A stretch of DNA of 64,000 bases. Origin: Acanthochromis polyacanthus (Eukaryota > Chordata > Actinopteri > Pomacentridae). The notes below the pieces were generated by a model. It saw only the letters and a program-made list of their open reading frames with translations. It ran no database searches and was not told where the DNA came from. The position numbers and the translations under genes are program-made. Below are positions 63,048-64,000 of the stretch, in pieces. The DNA lies in assembly GCF_021347895.1 (NCBI RefSeq), contig NC_067127.1:14790984-14854983 (forward strand). The letters run 5' to 3'. Within the stretch, counting starts at the first letter, position 1. Every line of letters starts with the position of its first letter.

Positions 63048-64000
63048 TTATAGCAGGAAAGAAGTGTCACTCGAGCCGTGATCTGTTGCCGTCACATCTG
63101 TAACTGTGTCTCCGTTTGCTTGACTTAAAGCGTCAGCAGATAAGAGAGGAGTGTCCACAGTGGGAGACCTCAGGGAGGATTCAGAGGAGATCACCACCAC
63201 ATATCGATCATTGTCCTCATCCTCCTCTTCCTCCAGGCTCCCGTGAATGTCCGCAGTAACTACGGTGTTTTCTGCTGCCTGACGGCTGCAGGAAGGAGAC
63301 GAGCTCAACACGAGATGCTCTGCAGGGAGAGTGTCACCATCAGGGTCCTCCTCAGGAAAGCTGGTGTTAATATATATGATATCGTCCTTGCTGGTGGACT
63401 CTGGAAGCTTTTCGGTGACCTTTTCCAACATTTCTCGCAGTTGGGGAAAGAAGGGTCGGTCCAGTGGATCTGCCCTCCAGCAGCTGTACATGATCTCATA
63501 CCTAAACACAGATAATAGAGAATTAAAATCACTTAATAAATCTTACAATTTCTTAGAGCCTAGCTTTGGGATACAAGTAACAAACCTCGAGGTTTTATTT
63601 TACATGCAAGCCAAAATCAGATAAAAAAGCTGCACATTAAAGCGCAAAATTAATTATAAATGTTCAAGTTTTTTCATGGAGTCTGCTGTGATACAGGAAA
63701 AATAGCATAGAGGTCATATAGTGTATCCTAAGTTTGGATACATTTTAGCCATAAATAATTCCTGTGAATCACCTGAATTACATTTTTCCCATGCTTAATA
63801 TTTTAAGTTTCCATATTTTATTCTTCAAAATTAGTCCCATTCCTGCAAGATTTAGACAAACAAGTTTAAATTATTGTTTTATAGTCTCTATCTCCATAAC
63901 AATCTAACATGAATTTCTGTCAAGAAGAAACAACACTCACAGTTCATCCAAACAGTCTGTTGGCTGCTTCAGTCTGTGTCCTTCAACCAGGTGGTCATAA
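63048..64000 (-). CDS. mertk: MER-type receptor tyrosine kinase, C-terminal two exons (partial gene)
   Basis: Exons are 63941-64000 (continuing past the window edge) and 63048-63501 (stop at 63048-63050), joined in phase across CT|G. They encode the end of the kinase C-lobe ([20 protein letters not shown] and [20 protein letters not shown]), then an acidic tail ending [10 protein letters not shown]-x6-RP is the kinase subdomain XI motif. KDDIIYINT carries the Y-x-N site that in MERTK binds GRB2-type adaptors. TAM receptors mediate clearance of apoptotic cells via GAS6/PROS1. MERTK rather than AXL or TYRO3 is chosen from the YINT context and from the neighbour tmem87b, as in human. The tail is poorly conserved. 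Confidence 0.92.

Overview
This is a vertebrate nuclear window, almost certainly from a ray-finned (teleost, probably percomorph) fish. Genes have short conserved exons in long AT-rich introns. The mobile elements are typical of fish: two Tc1/mariner copies, an RTE-type LINE, a tRNA-derived SINE and small hAT-like MITEs. There are no bacterial-style operons, rRNA genes or CRISPR arrays.

Layout, left to right: (1) the last five coding exons of integrin alpha-9 (itga9, +, 480-7234). (2) A transposon cluster (9816 to about 15302): an intact Tc1 element, then an RTE LINE inserted in an older repeat with a perfect 18-bp target duplication. (3) A seven-exon gene (+, 16992-22564) for a predicted protein of about 1450 aa in the vinculin/alpha-catenin superfamily, mostly encoded by one 3.3-kb exon; I cannot match it to a named family member. 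(4) zc3h6 (-, 24216-33989), a CCCH zinc-finger protein, with a second inverted Tc1 copy and a SINE in one intron. (5) fbln7 (+, 37048-46993), fibulin-7, complete in eight exons. (6) tmem87b (-, 52830-62104), a Golgi seven-transmembrane protein, complete in nineteen exons. (7) The last two coding exons of mertk (-, from 63048 to the right edge).

The block zc3h6-fbln7-tmem87b-mertk matches the human 2q13 neighbourhood (MERTK-TMEM87B-FBLN7-ZC3H8-ZC3H6). itga9 lies on another human chromosome (3p22), so a rearrangement boundary relative to human falls between itga9 and zc3h6, in the stretch that holds the transposons and the vinculin-like gene.

The most notable observations are four non-standard introns that the reading frames require. 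Two are U12-type AT-AC introns, one in zc3h6 just after the second zinc finger and one in tmem87b inside a membrane segment. Both have a 5' ATATCCTT site and a U12-like branch site 11-14 bases before the terminal AC. Two more are GC-AG introns, again one in each gene. Other points are the unusual vinculin-like gene, the two nearly identical Tc1 copies with apparently intact DD34E transposases in opposite orientation flanking it, and closely spaced convergent 3' ends between it and zc3h6.

I derived exon boundaries by hand from splice sites, reading phase and remembered family sequences. Phases close across every junction of the complete genes. UTR ends and promoters are less certain.
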